A DNA stretch of 64,000 bases from Odiellus spinosus (taxonomy: Eukaryota; Arthropoda; Arachnida; Opiliones; Phalangiidae). Of this stretch, positions 53,612 through 64,000 are shown piece after piece (position 1 is the stretch's first letter; every line of letters starts with the position of its first letter). The notes under the pieces are model-generated. The model made no database searches, was not told the DNA's origin, and saw only the letters and a list, made by a program, of their open reading frames with translations. A program made the position numbers and the translations under genes. Where the stretch lies: NCBI GenBank assembly GCA_963920705.1, contig OY987234.1, positions 2,294,001-2,358,000 on the forward strand, written 5' to 3'.

Positions 53612-54439
53612 GGGAAATTTGTGGATCTACACTTGGGAAATTTGTGGATCTGCACTTGGGAAATTTGTGGATCTACACTTGGGAAATTTGTGGATCTACT
53701 CTTGGGAAATTTGTGGATCTGCACTTGGGAAATTTGTGGATCTGCACTTGGGAAATTTGTGGATCTGCACTTGGGAAATTTGTGGATCTGCACTTGGGAA
53801 ATTTGTGGATCTACACTTGGGAAATTTGTGGATCTACACTTGGGAAATTTGTGAATCTACACTTGGGAAATTTGATTATCTGCACTTGGGAAATTTGTGG
53901 ATGTGCACTTGGGAAATTTGTGGTTCTGCACTTGGGAACTTTGTGGATCTGCACTTGGGAAAATTGTGGATCTGCACTTGGGAAATTTGAGGATCTGCAC
54001 TTGGGAAATTTGTGGATCTGCACTTGGGAAATTTGTGGATCTACACTTGGGAAATTTGTGGATCTGCACTTGGGAAATTTGTGGATCTACACTTGGGAAA
54101 TTTGTGGATCTACTCTTGGGAAATTTGTGGATCTGCACTTGGGAAATTTGTGGATCTGCACTTGGGAAATTTGTGGATCTGCACTTGGGAAATTTGTGGA
54201 TCTGCACTTGGGAAATTTGTGGATCTACACTTGGGAAATTTGTGGATCTACACTTGGGAAATTTGTGAATCTACACTTGGGAAATTTGATTATCTGCACT
54301 TGGGAAATTTGTGGATGTGCACTTGGGAAATTTGTGGTTCTGCACTTGGGAACTTTGTGGATCTGCACTTGGGAAAATTGTGGATCTGCACTTGGGAAAT
54401 TTGAGGATCTGCACTTGGGAAATTTGTGGATCTGCACTT
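53612..54439 (+). repeat. 414-bp tandem HOR, two copies (53612-54025, 54026-54439)
   Basis: Exactly 18 monomers. CTACTCTTGG at 53696 and 54110, the GTGAATC/GATTATCT anchor, GGATGTGC, GGTTCTGC, GAACTTT, GAAAATT and TTTGAGG all recur at +414. G5/A5 states agree across the unit and part at 53604/54018 on the left and 54041/54455 on the right. Confidence 0.85.
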
Positions 54440-57400
54440 GGGAAATTTGTGGATCAGCACTTGGGAAATTTGTGGATCTGCACTTGGGAAATTTGTGGAT
54501 CTGCACTTGGGAAATTTGTGGATCTGCACTTGGGAACTTTGTGGATCTGCACTTGGGAAAAATGTGGATCTGCACTTGGGAAATTTGTGGATCTGCACTT
54601 GGAAAATTTGTGGATCTACAATTGGGAAATTTGTGGATCTGCACTCGGGAAATTTGTGGATCTGCACTTGGGAAATTTGTGGATCTACACTTGGGAAATT
54701 TGTGGATCTACACTTGGGAAATTTGTGGATCTACACTTGGGAAATTTGATTATCTGCACTTGGGAAATTTGTGGATGTGCACTTGGGAAATTTGTGGATC
54801 TGCACTTGGGAACTTTGTGGATCTGCCCTTGGGAAAATTGTGGATCTGCACTTGGGAAATTTGTGGATCTGCACTTGGGAAATTTGTGGATCTGCACTTG
54901 GGAAATTTGTGGATCTGCACTTGGGAAATTTGTGGATCTGCACTTGGGAAATTTGTGGATCTGCACTTGGGGAATTTGTGGATCTGCACTTGGGAAATTT
55001 GTGGATATGCACTTGGGAAATTTGTGGATTTGCACTTGGGAAATTTGTTGGATCTGCACTTGGGAAATTTGTGGATCTGCACTTGGGAAATTTGTGGATC
55101 TGCACTTGGGAAATTTGTGGATCTGCACATGGGAAATTTGTGAATCTACAATTTTGAAATTTGTGGACCTACATTTGGGAAATTTGTGGATCTACACTTG
55201 GGAAATTTGTGGATCTACACTTGGGAAATTTGTGGATCTGCACTTGGGAAATTTGTGGATCTACACTTGGGAAATTTGTGGATCTACATTTGGGAAATTT
55301 GTGGATCTACACTTGGGAAATTTGTGGATCTACAGTTGGGAAATTTGTGGATCTACACTTGGGAAATTTGTGGATCTACACTTGGGAAATTTGTGGATCT
55401 ACACTTGGGAAATTTGTGGGTCTACACTTGGGAAATTTGTGGATCTACACTTGGGAAATTTGTGGATCTACACTTGGGAAATTTGTGGATCTACATTTGG
55501 GAAATTTGTGGATCTACACTTGGGAAATTTGTGGATCTACACTTGGGAAATTTGTGGATCTGCACTTGGGAAATTTGTGGATCTACACTTGGGAAATTTG
55601 TGGATCTACTCTTGGGAAATTTGTGGATCTGCACTTGGGAAATTTGTGGATCTGCACTTGGGAAATTTGTGGATCTGCACTTGGGAAATTTGTGGATCTG
55701 CACTTGGGAAATTTGTGGATCTACACTTAGGAAATTTGTGGATCTACACTTGGGAAATTTGTGGATCTACACTTGGGAAATTTGTGGATCTACACTTGGG
55801 AAATTTGTGGATCTACACTTGGGAAATTTGTGGATCTACACTTGGGAAATTTGTGGATCTACACTTGGGAAATTTGTGGATCTACACTTGGGAAATTTGT
55901 GGATCTGCACTTGGGAAATTTGTGGATCTGCACTTGGGAAATTTGTAGATCTACACTTGGTAAATTTGTGGATCTACATTTGGGAAATTTGTGGATCTAC
56001 ACTTGGGAAATTTGTGGATCTACACTTGGGAAATTTGTGGGTCTACACTTGGGAAATTTGTGGATCTACACTTGGGAAATTTGTGGATCTACATTTGGGA
56101 AATTTGTGGATCTACATTTGGGAAATTTGTGGATCTACACTTGGGAAATTTGTGGATCTACACTTGGGAAATTTGTGGATCAGCACATGGGAAATTTGTG
56201 GATCTACATTTGGGAAATTTGTGGATCTGCACTTGGGAAATTTGTGAATCTACACTTGGGAAATTTGATTATCTGCACTTGGGAAATTTGTGGATGTGCA
56301 CTTGGGAAATTTGTGGTTCTGCACTTGGGAACTTTGTGGATCTGCACTTGGGAAAATTGTGGATCTGCACTTGGGAAATTTGAGGATCTGCACTTGGGAA
56401 ATTTGTGGATCTGCACTTGGGAAATTTGTGGATCAGCACTTGGGAAATTTGTGGATCTGCACTTGGGAAATTTGTGGATCTGCACTTGGGAAATTTGTGG
56501 ATCTGCACTTGGGAACTTTGTGGATCTGCACTTGGGAAAAATGTGGATCTGCACTTGGGAAATTTGTGGATCTGCACTTGGAAAATTTGTGGATCTAAAA
56601 TTGGGAAATTTGTGGATCTACATTTGGGAAATTTGTGGATCTGCACTTGGGAAATTTGTGGATCTACACTTGGGAAATTTGTGGATCTACTCTTGGGAAA
56701 TTTGTGGATCTGCACTTGGGAAATTTGTGGATCTGCACTTGGGAAATTTGTGGATCTGCACTTGGGAAATTTGTGGATCTGCACTTGGGAAATTTGTGGA
56801 TCTACACTTAGGAAATTTGTGGATCTACACTTGGGAAATTTGTGGATCTACACTTGGGAAATTTGTGGATCTACACTTGGGAAATTTGTGGATCTACACT
56901 TGGGAAATTTGTGGATCTACACTTGGGAAATTTGTGGATCTACACTTGGGAAATTTGTGGATCTACACTTGGGAAATTTGTGGATCTGCACTTGGGAAAT
57001 TTGTGGATCTGCACTTGGGAAATTTGTAGATCTACACTTGGTAAATTTGTGGATCTACATTTGGGAAATTTGTGGATCTACATTTGGGAAATTTGTGGAT
57101 CTACACTTGGGAAATTTGTGGATCTACACTTGGGAAATTTGTGGGTCTACACTTGGGAAATTTGTGGATCTACACTTGGGAAATTTGTGGATCTACATTT
57201 GGGAAATTTGTGGATCTACATTTGGGAAATTTGTGGATCTACACTTGGGAAATTTGTGGATCTACACTTGGGAAATTTGTGGATCAGCACATGGGAAATT
57301 TGTGGATCTACATTTGGGAAATTTGTGGATCTGCACTTGGGAAATTTGTGAATCTACACTTGGGAAATTTGATTATCTGCACTTGGGAAATTTGTGGATG

Positions 57401-59640
57401 TGCACTTGGGAAATTTGTGGTTCTGCACTTGGGAACTTTGTGGATCTGCACTTGGGAAAATTGTGGTTCTGCACTTGGGAACTTTGTGGATCTGCACTTG
57501 GGAAAATTGTGGATCTGCACTTGGGAAATTTGAGGATCTGCATTTGGGAAATTTGTGGATCTACACTTGGGAAATTTGTGGATCTACACTTGGGAAATTT
57601 GTGGGTCTACACTTGGGAAATTTGTGGATCTACACTTGGGAAATTTGTGGATCTACATTTGGGAAATTTGTGGATCTACATTTGGGAAATTTGTGGATCT
57701 ACACTTGGGAAATTTGTGGATCTACACTTGGGAAATTTGTGGATCAGCACATGGGAAATTTGTGGATCTACATTTGGGAAATTTGTGGATCTGCACTTGG
57801 GAAATTTGTGAATCTACACTTGGGAAATTTGATTATCTGCACTTGGGAAATTTGTGGATGTGCACTTGAGAAATTTGTGGTTCTGCACTTGGGAACTTTG
57901 TGGATCTGCACTTGGGAAAATTGTGGATCTGCACTTGGGAAATTTGAGGATCTGCACTTGGGAAATTTGTGGATCTGCACTTGGGAAATTTGTGGATCAG
58001 CACTTGGGAAATTTGTGGATCTGCACTTGGGAAATTTGTGGATCTGCACTTGGGAAATTTGTGGATCTGCACTTGGGAACTTTGTGGATCTGCACTTGGG
58101 AAAAATGTGGATCTGCACTTGGGAAATTTGTGGATCTGCACTTGGAAAATTTGTGGATCTAAAATTGGGAAATTTGTGGATCTACATTTGGGAAATTTGT
58201 GGATCTGCACTCGGGAAATTTGTGGATCTGCACTTGGGAAATTTGTGGATCTACACTTGGGAAATTTGTGGCTCTACACTTGGGAAATTTGTGGATCTAC
58301 ACTTGGGAAATTTGATTATCTGCACTTGGGAAATTTGTGGATGTGCACTTGGGAAATTTGTGGATCTGCACTTGGGAACTTTGTGGATCTGCCCTTGGGA
58401 AAATTGTGGATCTGCACTTGGGAAATTTGTGGATCTGCACTTGGGAAATTTGTGGATCTGCACTTGGGAAATTTGTGGATCTGCACTTGGGAAATTTGTG
58501 GATCTGCACTTGGGGAATTTGTGGATCTGCACTTGGGAAATTTGTGGATATGCACTTGGGAAATTTGTGGATTTGCACTTGGGAAATTTGTTGGATCTGC
58601 ACTTGGGAAATTTGTGGATCTGCACTTGGGAAATTTGTGGATCTGCACTTGGGAAATTTGTGGATCTGCACATGGGAAATTTGTGAATCTACAATTTTGA
58701 AATTTGTGGACCTACATTTGGGAAATTTGAGGATCTACACTTGGGAAATTTGTGGATCTACACTTGGGAAATTTGTGGATCTGCACTTGGGAAATTTGTG
58801 GATCTACACTTGGCAAATTTGTGGATCTACATTTGGGAAATTTGTGGATCTACACTTGGGAAATTTGTGGATCTACAGTTGGGAAATTTGTGGATCTACA
58901 CTTGGGAAATTTGTGGATCTACACTTGGGAAATTTGTGGATCTACACTTGGGAAATTTGTGGGTCTAAACTTGGGAAATTTGTGGATCTACACTTGGGAA
59001 ATTTGTGGATCTACACTTGGGAAATTTGTGGATCTGCACATGGGAAATTTGTGGATCTACATTTGGGAAATTTGTGGATCTACACTTGGGAAATTTGTGG
59101 ATCTACACTTGGGAAATTTGTGGATCTGCACTTGGGAAATTTGTGGATCTACACTTGGGAAATTTGTGGATCTACTCTTGGGAAATTTGTGGATCTGCAC
59201 TTGGGAAATTTGTGGATCTGCACTTGGGAAATTTGTGGATCTGCACTTGGGAAATTTGTGGATCTACACTTGGGAAATTTGTGGATCTACACTTAGGAAA
59301 TTTGTGGATCTACACTTGGGAAATTTGTGGATCTACACTTGGGAAATTTGTGGATCTACACTTGGGAAATTTGTGGATCTACACTTGGGAAATTTGTGGA
59401 TCTACACTTGGGAAATTTGTGGATCTACACTTGGGAAATTTGTGGATCTACACTTGGGAAATTTGTGGATCTACACTTGGGAAATTTGTGGATCTGCACT
59501 TGGGAAATTTGTGGATCTGCACTTGGGAAATTTGTAGATCTACACTTGGTAAATTTGTGGATCTACATTTGGGAAATTTGTGGATCTACACTTGGGAAAT
59601 TTGTGGATCTACACTTGGGAAATTTGTGGGTCTACACTTG
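54440..59640 (+). repeat. HOR family B copies with 1,564- and 483-bp offsets
   Basis: B signatures with 24-mers at 55028-55051 and 58571-58594, CTGCCCTTGG near 54826 and 58391, and CTCGGG at 54645 and 58212. Between them a segment beginning near 55,985 recurs near 57,549 (+1,564, 68 monomers) through GGATCAGCACATGG, GATTATCT and CTAAAATTGG (56597, 58161). A third partial copy at 57,066-57,540 matches at +483. Near 57,420-57,500 the GGTTCTGC/GAACTTT/GAAAATT trio is doubled. TTTGGTAAAT variants (CTTGGTAAAT near 55959, 57040 and 59550) are confined to this part, apart from one near 47350. Confidence 0.78.
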
Positions 59641-62600
59641 GGAAATTTGTGGATCTACACTTGGGAAATTTGTGGATCTACATTTGGGAAATTTGTGGAT
59701 CTACATTTGGGAAATTTGTGGATCTACACTTGGGAAATTTGTGGATCTACACTTGGGAAATTTGTGGATCAGCACATGGGAAATTTGTGGATCTACATTT
59801 GGGAAATTTGTGGATCTGCACTTGGGAAATTTGTGGATCTGCACTTGGGAAATTTGTGGATCTGCACTTGGGAAATTTGTGGATCTGCACTTGGGAACTT
59901 TGTGGATCTGCACTTGGGAAAATTGTGGATCTGCACTTGGGAAATTTGTGGATCTGCACTTGGAAAATTTGTGGATCTACACTTGGGAAATTTGTGGATC
60001 TACATTTGGGAAATTTGTGGATCTGCACTCGGGAAATTTGTGGATCTGCACTTGGGAAATTTGTGGATCTACACTTGGGAAATTTGTGGATCTGCACTTG
60101 GGAAATTTGTAGATCTACACTTGGAAAATTTGTGGATCTATACTTCTGAAATTTGTGGATCTATACTTAGGAATTTTGTGGATCTACACTTGGGAAATAA
60201 GAGGATCTGCACTTGGGAAATTTGTGGATCTGCACTTGGGAAATTTGTGGATCTGCACTTGGGAAATTTGTGGATCTGAACTTGGGAAATTTGTGGATCA
60301 GCACTTGGGAAATTTGTGGATCTGCACTTGGGAAATTTGTGGATCTACACTTGGGAAATTTGTGGATCTACACTTGGGAAATTTGTGGATCTACACTTGG
60401 GAAATTTGTGGATCTACACTTGGGAAATTTGTGGATCTACACTTGGGAAATTTGTGGATCTACACTTGGGAAATTTGTGGATCTACACTTGGGAAATTTG
60501 TGGATCTACACTTGGGAAATTTGTGGATCTACACTTGGGAAATTTGTGGATCTGCACTTGGGAAATTTGTGGATCTGCACTTGGGAAATTTGTGGATCTA
60601 CACTTGGGAAATTTGTGGATCTGCACTTGGGAAATTTGTGGATCTACACTTGGGAAATTTGTGGATCTACTCTTGGGAAATTTGTGGATCTGCACTTGGG
60701 AAATTTGTGGATCTGCACTTGGGAAATTTGTGGATCTGCACTTGGGAAATTTGTGGATCTGAACTTGGGAAATTTGTGGATCTGCACATGGGAAATTTGT
60801 GAATCTACAATTGGGAAATTTGTGGACCTACATTTGGGAAATTTGTGGATCTACACTTGGGAAATTTGTGGATCTACATTTGGGAAATTTGTGGATCTAC
60901 ATTTGGGAAATTTGTGGATCTACACTTGGGAAATTTGTGGATCTACACTTGGGAAATTTGTGGATCAGCACATGGGAAATTTGTGGATCTACATTTGGGA
61001 AATTTGTGGATCTGCACTTGGGAAATTTGTGGATCTACACTTGGGAAATTTGTGGATCTGCACTTGGGAAATTTGTGGATCTACACTTGGGAAATTTGTG
61101 GATCTACTCTTGGGAAATTTGTGGATCTGCACTTGGGAAATTTGTGGATCTGCACTTGGGAAATTTGTGGATCTGCACTTGGGAAATTTGTGGATCTGCA
61201 CTTGGGAAATTTGTGGATCTACACTTGGGAAATTTGTGGATCTACACTTGGGAAATTTGTGGATCTACACTTGGGAAATTTGTGGATCTACACTTGGGAA
61301 ATTTGTGGATCTACACTTGGGAAATTTGTGGATCTACACTTGGGAAATTTGTGGATCTACATTTGGGAAATTTGTGGATCTGCACTTGGGAACTTTCTGG
61401 ATCTGCACTTGGGAAAATTGTGGATCTGCACTTGGGAAATTTGTGGATCTGCACTTGGGAAATTTGTGGATCTGCACTTGGAAAATTTGTGGATCTACAC
61501 TTGGGAAATTTGTGGATCTACATTTGGGAAATTTGTGGATCTACATTTGGGAAATTTGTGGATGTGCACTTGGGAAATTTGTGGATCTACACTTGGAAAA
61601 TTTGTGGATGTGCACTTGGGAAATTTGTGGATCTGCACTTGGGAACTTTGTGGATCTGCACTTGGGAAAATTGTGGATCTGCACTTGGGGAATTTGTGGA
61701 TCTGCACTTGGGAAATTTGTGGATCTGCACTTGGGAAATTTGTGAATCTGCACTTGGGAAATTTGTGGATCTGCACTTTTGAAATTTGTGGATCTGCACT
61801 TGGGAAATTTGTGGATATGCACTTGGCAAATTTGTGGATATGCACTTGGAAAATTTGTGGATCTGAACTTGGGAAATTTGTGGATCTGCACATGGGAAAT
61901 TTGTGAATCTACAATTGGGAAATTTGTGGACCTACATTTGGGAAATTTGTGGATCTACACTTGGGAAATTTGTGGATCTACATTTGGGAAATTTGTGGAT
62001 CTACATTTGGGAAATTTGTGGATCTACACTTGGGAAATTTGTGGATCTACACTTGGGAAATTTGTGGATCAGCACATGGGAAATTTGTGGATCTACATTT
62101 GGGAAATTTGTGGATCTGCACTTGGGAAATTTGTGGATCTGCACTTGGGAAATTTGTGGATCTGCACTTGGGAAATTTGTGGATCTGCACTTGGGAACTT
62201 TGTGGATCTGCACTTGGGAAAATTGTGGATCTGCACTTGGGAAATTTGTGGATCTGCACTTGGAAAATTTGTGGATCTACACTTGGGAAATTTGTGGATC
62301 TACATTTGGGAAATTTGTGGATCTGCACTCGGGAAATTTGTGGATCTGCACTTGGGAAATTTGTGGATCTACACTTGGGAAATTTGTGGATCTGCACTTG
62401 GGAAATTTGTAGATCTACACTTGGAAAATTTGTGGATCTATACTTCTGAAATTTGTGGATCTATACTTAGGAATTTTGTGGATCTACACTTGGGAAATAA
62501 GAGGATCTGCACTTGGGAAATTTGTGGATCTGCACTTGGGAAATTTGTGGATCTGCACTTGGGAAATTTGTGGATCTGAACTTGGGAAATTTGTGGATCA

Positions 62601-64000
62601 GCACTTGGGAAATTTGTGGATCTGCACTTGGGAAATTTGTGGATCTACACTTGGGAAATTTGTGGATCTACACTTGGGAAATTTGTGGATCTACACTTGG
62701 GAAATTTGTGGATCTACACTTGGGAAATTTGTGGATCTACACTTGGGAAATTTGTGGATCTACACTTGGGAAATTTGTGGATCTACACTTGGGAAATTTG
62801 TGGATCTACACTTGGGAAATTTGTGGATCTACACTTGGGAAATTTGTGGATCTGCACTTGGGAAATTTGTGGATCTGCACTTGGGAAATTTGTGGATCTA
62901 CACTTGGGAAATTTGTGGATCTGCACTTGGGAAATTTGTGGATCTACACTTGGGAAATTTGTGGATCTACTCTTGGGAAATTTGTGGATCTGCACTTGGG
63001 AAATTTGTGGATCTGCACTTGGGAAATTTGTGGATCTGCACTTGGGAAATTTGTGGATCTGCACTTGGGAAATTTGTGGATCTACACTTGGGAAATTTGT
63101 GGATCTACACTTGGGAAATTTGTGGATCTACACTTGGGAAATTTGTGGATCTACACTTGGGAAATTTGTGGATCTACACTTGGGAAATTTGTGGATCTAC
63201 ACTTGGGAAATTTGTGGATCTACACTTGGGAAATTTGTGGATCTACATTTGGGAAATTTGTGGATCTGCACTTGGGAACTTTCTGGATCTGCACTTGGGA
63301 AAATTGTGGATCTGCACTTGGGAAATTTGTGGATCTGCACTTGGGAAATTTGTGGATCTGCACTTGGAAAATTTGTGGATCTACACTTGGGAAATTTGTG
63401 GATCTACATTTGGGAAATTTGTGGATCTACATTTGGGAAATTTGTGGATGTGCACTTGGGAAATTTGTGAATCTACACTTGGAAAATTTGTGGATGTGCA
63501 CTTGGGAAATTTGTGGATCTGCACTTGGGAACTTTGTGGATCTGCACTTGGGAAAATTGTGGATCTGCACTTGGGGAATTTGTGGATCTGCACTTGGGAA
63601 ATTTGTGGATCTGCACTTGGGAAATTTGTAGATCTACACTTGGAAAATTTGTGGATCTATACTTCTGAAATTTGTGGATCTATACTTAGGAATTTTGTGG
63701 ATCTACACTTGGGAAATAAGAGGATCTGCACTTGGGAAATTTGTGGATCTGCACTTGGGAAATTTGTGGATCTGCACTTGGGAAATTTGTGGATCTGAAC
63801 TTGGGAAATTTGTGGATCAGCACTTGGGAAATTTGTGGATCTGCACTTGGGAAATTTGTGGATCTACACTTGGGAAATTTGTGGATCTACACTTGGGAAA
63901 TTTGTGGATCTACACTTGGGAAATTTGTGGATCTACACTTGGGAAATTTGTGGATCTACACTTGGGAAATTTGTGGATCTACACTTGGGAAATTTGTGGA
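59641..64000 (+). repeat. Terminal block with private variants and 2,300-bp offset
   Basis: A run of variants found nowhere else, CTATACTTCTGAAAT, CTATACTTAGGAATTTTG and GGGAAATAAGAGG, occurs three times, with CTTCTG at 60143, 62443 and 63662 (offsets 2,300 and 1,219 bp, 100 and 53 monomers). The 2,300-bp match runs from about 59,640 to 60,755. Between the runs sits a module with GAACTTTCTGG (61391 and 63277, offset 1,886) that resembles 22.3-24.2 and 29.5-31.4 kb. The window ends inside a plain A5 run, so the array continues. Confidence 0.82.

Larger units (their letters stand above)
1..64000 (+). repeat. 23-bp satellite DNA array filling the whole window
   Basis: Every stretch reads as the same head-to-tail 23-mer: monomer positions 1-12 ATCTGCACTTGG and 13-23 GAAATTTGTGG. 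Position 5 is either G or A, and many monomers carry one further substitution. No reverse-complement monomer (which would show TTTCCC on this strand) and no non-repeat insertion was seen. The phase is unbroken: 2,783 monomers plus one base, with 28 monomers of altered length (19 of 22 bp, 9 of 24 bp). The strand has more G than C (7:3 in a G5 monomer) and more T than A (8:5). No role can be read from sequence alone; arrays like this are usually heterochromatic. The family is not one I recognise. The long open frames inside it are not genes. Confidence 0.98.

Noticed and set aside
1..64000. CRISPR array
   Set aside because: Repeats are directly abutting with no spacers, units vary among themselves, and no cas genes are present.
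1..64000. Telomeric repeat tract (some yeasts have telomere repeats of about 23-25 bp)
   Set aside because: The monomer is not a telomere sequence I know, there is no TTAGGG-like tract, and the degenerate, HOR-structured copies are unlike telomerase products templated from one RNA.
1..64000. CENP-B box
   Set aside because: The box needs two CG dinucleotides in its core; the monomer has none and the rare CpG variants do not supply the required spacing.
1..64000. G-quadruplex array from GGG once per monomer
   Set aside because: GGG tracts are about 20 bases apart, so loops would be far too long for a stable structure; using the extra GG still leaves loops of about 8-10 bases.

Overview
This 64,000-base window is one uninterrupted tandem repeat. 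From first base to last it is a head-to-tail satellite array with a 23-bp monomer: positions 1-12 ATCTGCACTTGG (or ATCTACACTTGG), positions 13-23 GAAATTTGTGG. I see no unique DNA, transposon, RNA gene, credible protein-coding gene or inverted monomer. Both window ends cut through the array, so its true length is unknown. Monomer phase can be followed right through: I find 19 monomers of 22 bp and 9 of 24 bp, and this predicts the phase of the last base exactly, giving 2,783 whole monomers plus one base. A megasatellite of this size with nested higher-order repeats (HORs) points to eukaryotic heterochromatin (centromeric, pericentromeric, subtelomeric, or a B or sex chromosome). Nothing in the sequence identifies the species, and I do not recognise the monomer as a named satellite family.

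Layout. 0-5.5 kb: short tandem HORs (689 and 1,103 bp) and a 2,389-bp-offset copy. 5.8-9.8 kb: HOR family B, three tandem copies marked by a 24-mer monomer. 10.9-12.7 kb: a composite copy of the 2.7-5.5 kb blocks. 13.2-15.8 kb: two more B copies. 15.8-18.4 kb: a 1,310-bp tandem pair. 18.3-22.4 kb: a 2,115-bp tandem pair. 20.3-33.9 kb: the largest and apparently youngest structure, a 7,219-bp unit followed by a near-identical second copy lacking one internal 919-bp repeat. 34-43.6 kb: HOR family C, marked by TATGAAATGTG. 43.6-44.5 kb: a short patch of rare variants. 44.5-59 kb: B-family copies with 437-, 1,242-, 414- and 1,564-bp duplications. 59.6-64 kb: a terminal block with private variants and 2,300- and 1,219-bp spacings, which also reuses a module seen at 22-31 kb.

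No genes work together here. The long open frames (up to about 1,200 codons) are a by-product of a monomer that has no stop codon on the + strand and a length not divisible by three. The content is evolutionary and structural: two monomer subfamilies (G5 and A5) in alternating runs, six founding one-base indels copied along with their HORs, almost no CpG, and several layers of segmental amplification. Offsets between marker variants were counted by eye. HOR borders are good to about one or two monomers. I could not run self-alignment, database search or read mapping.
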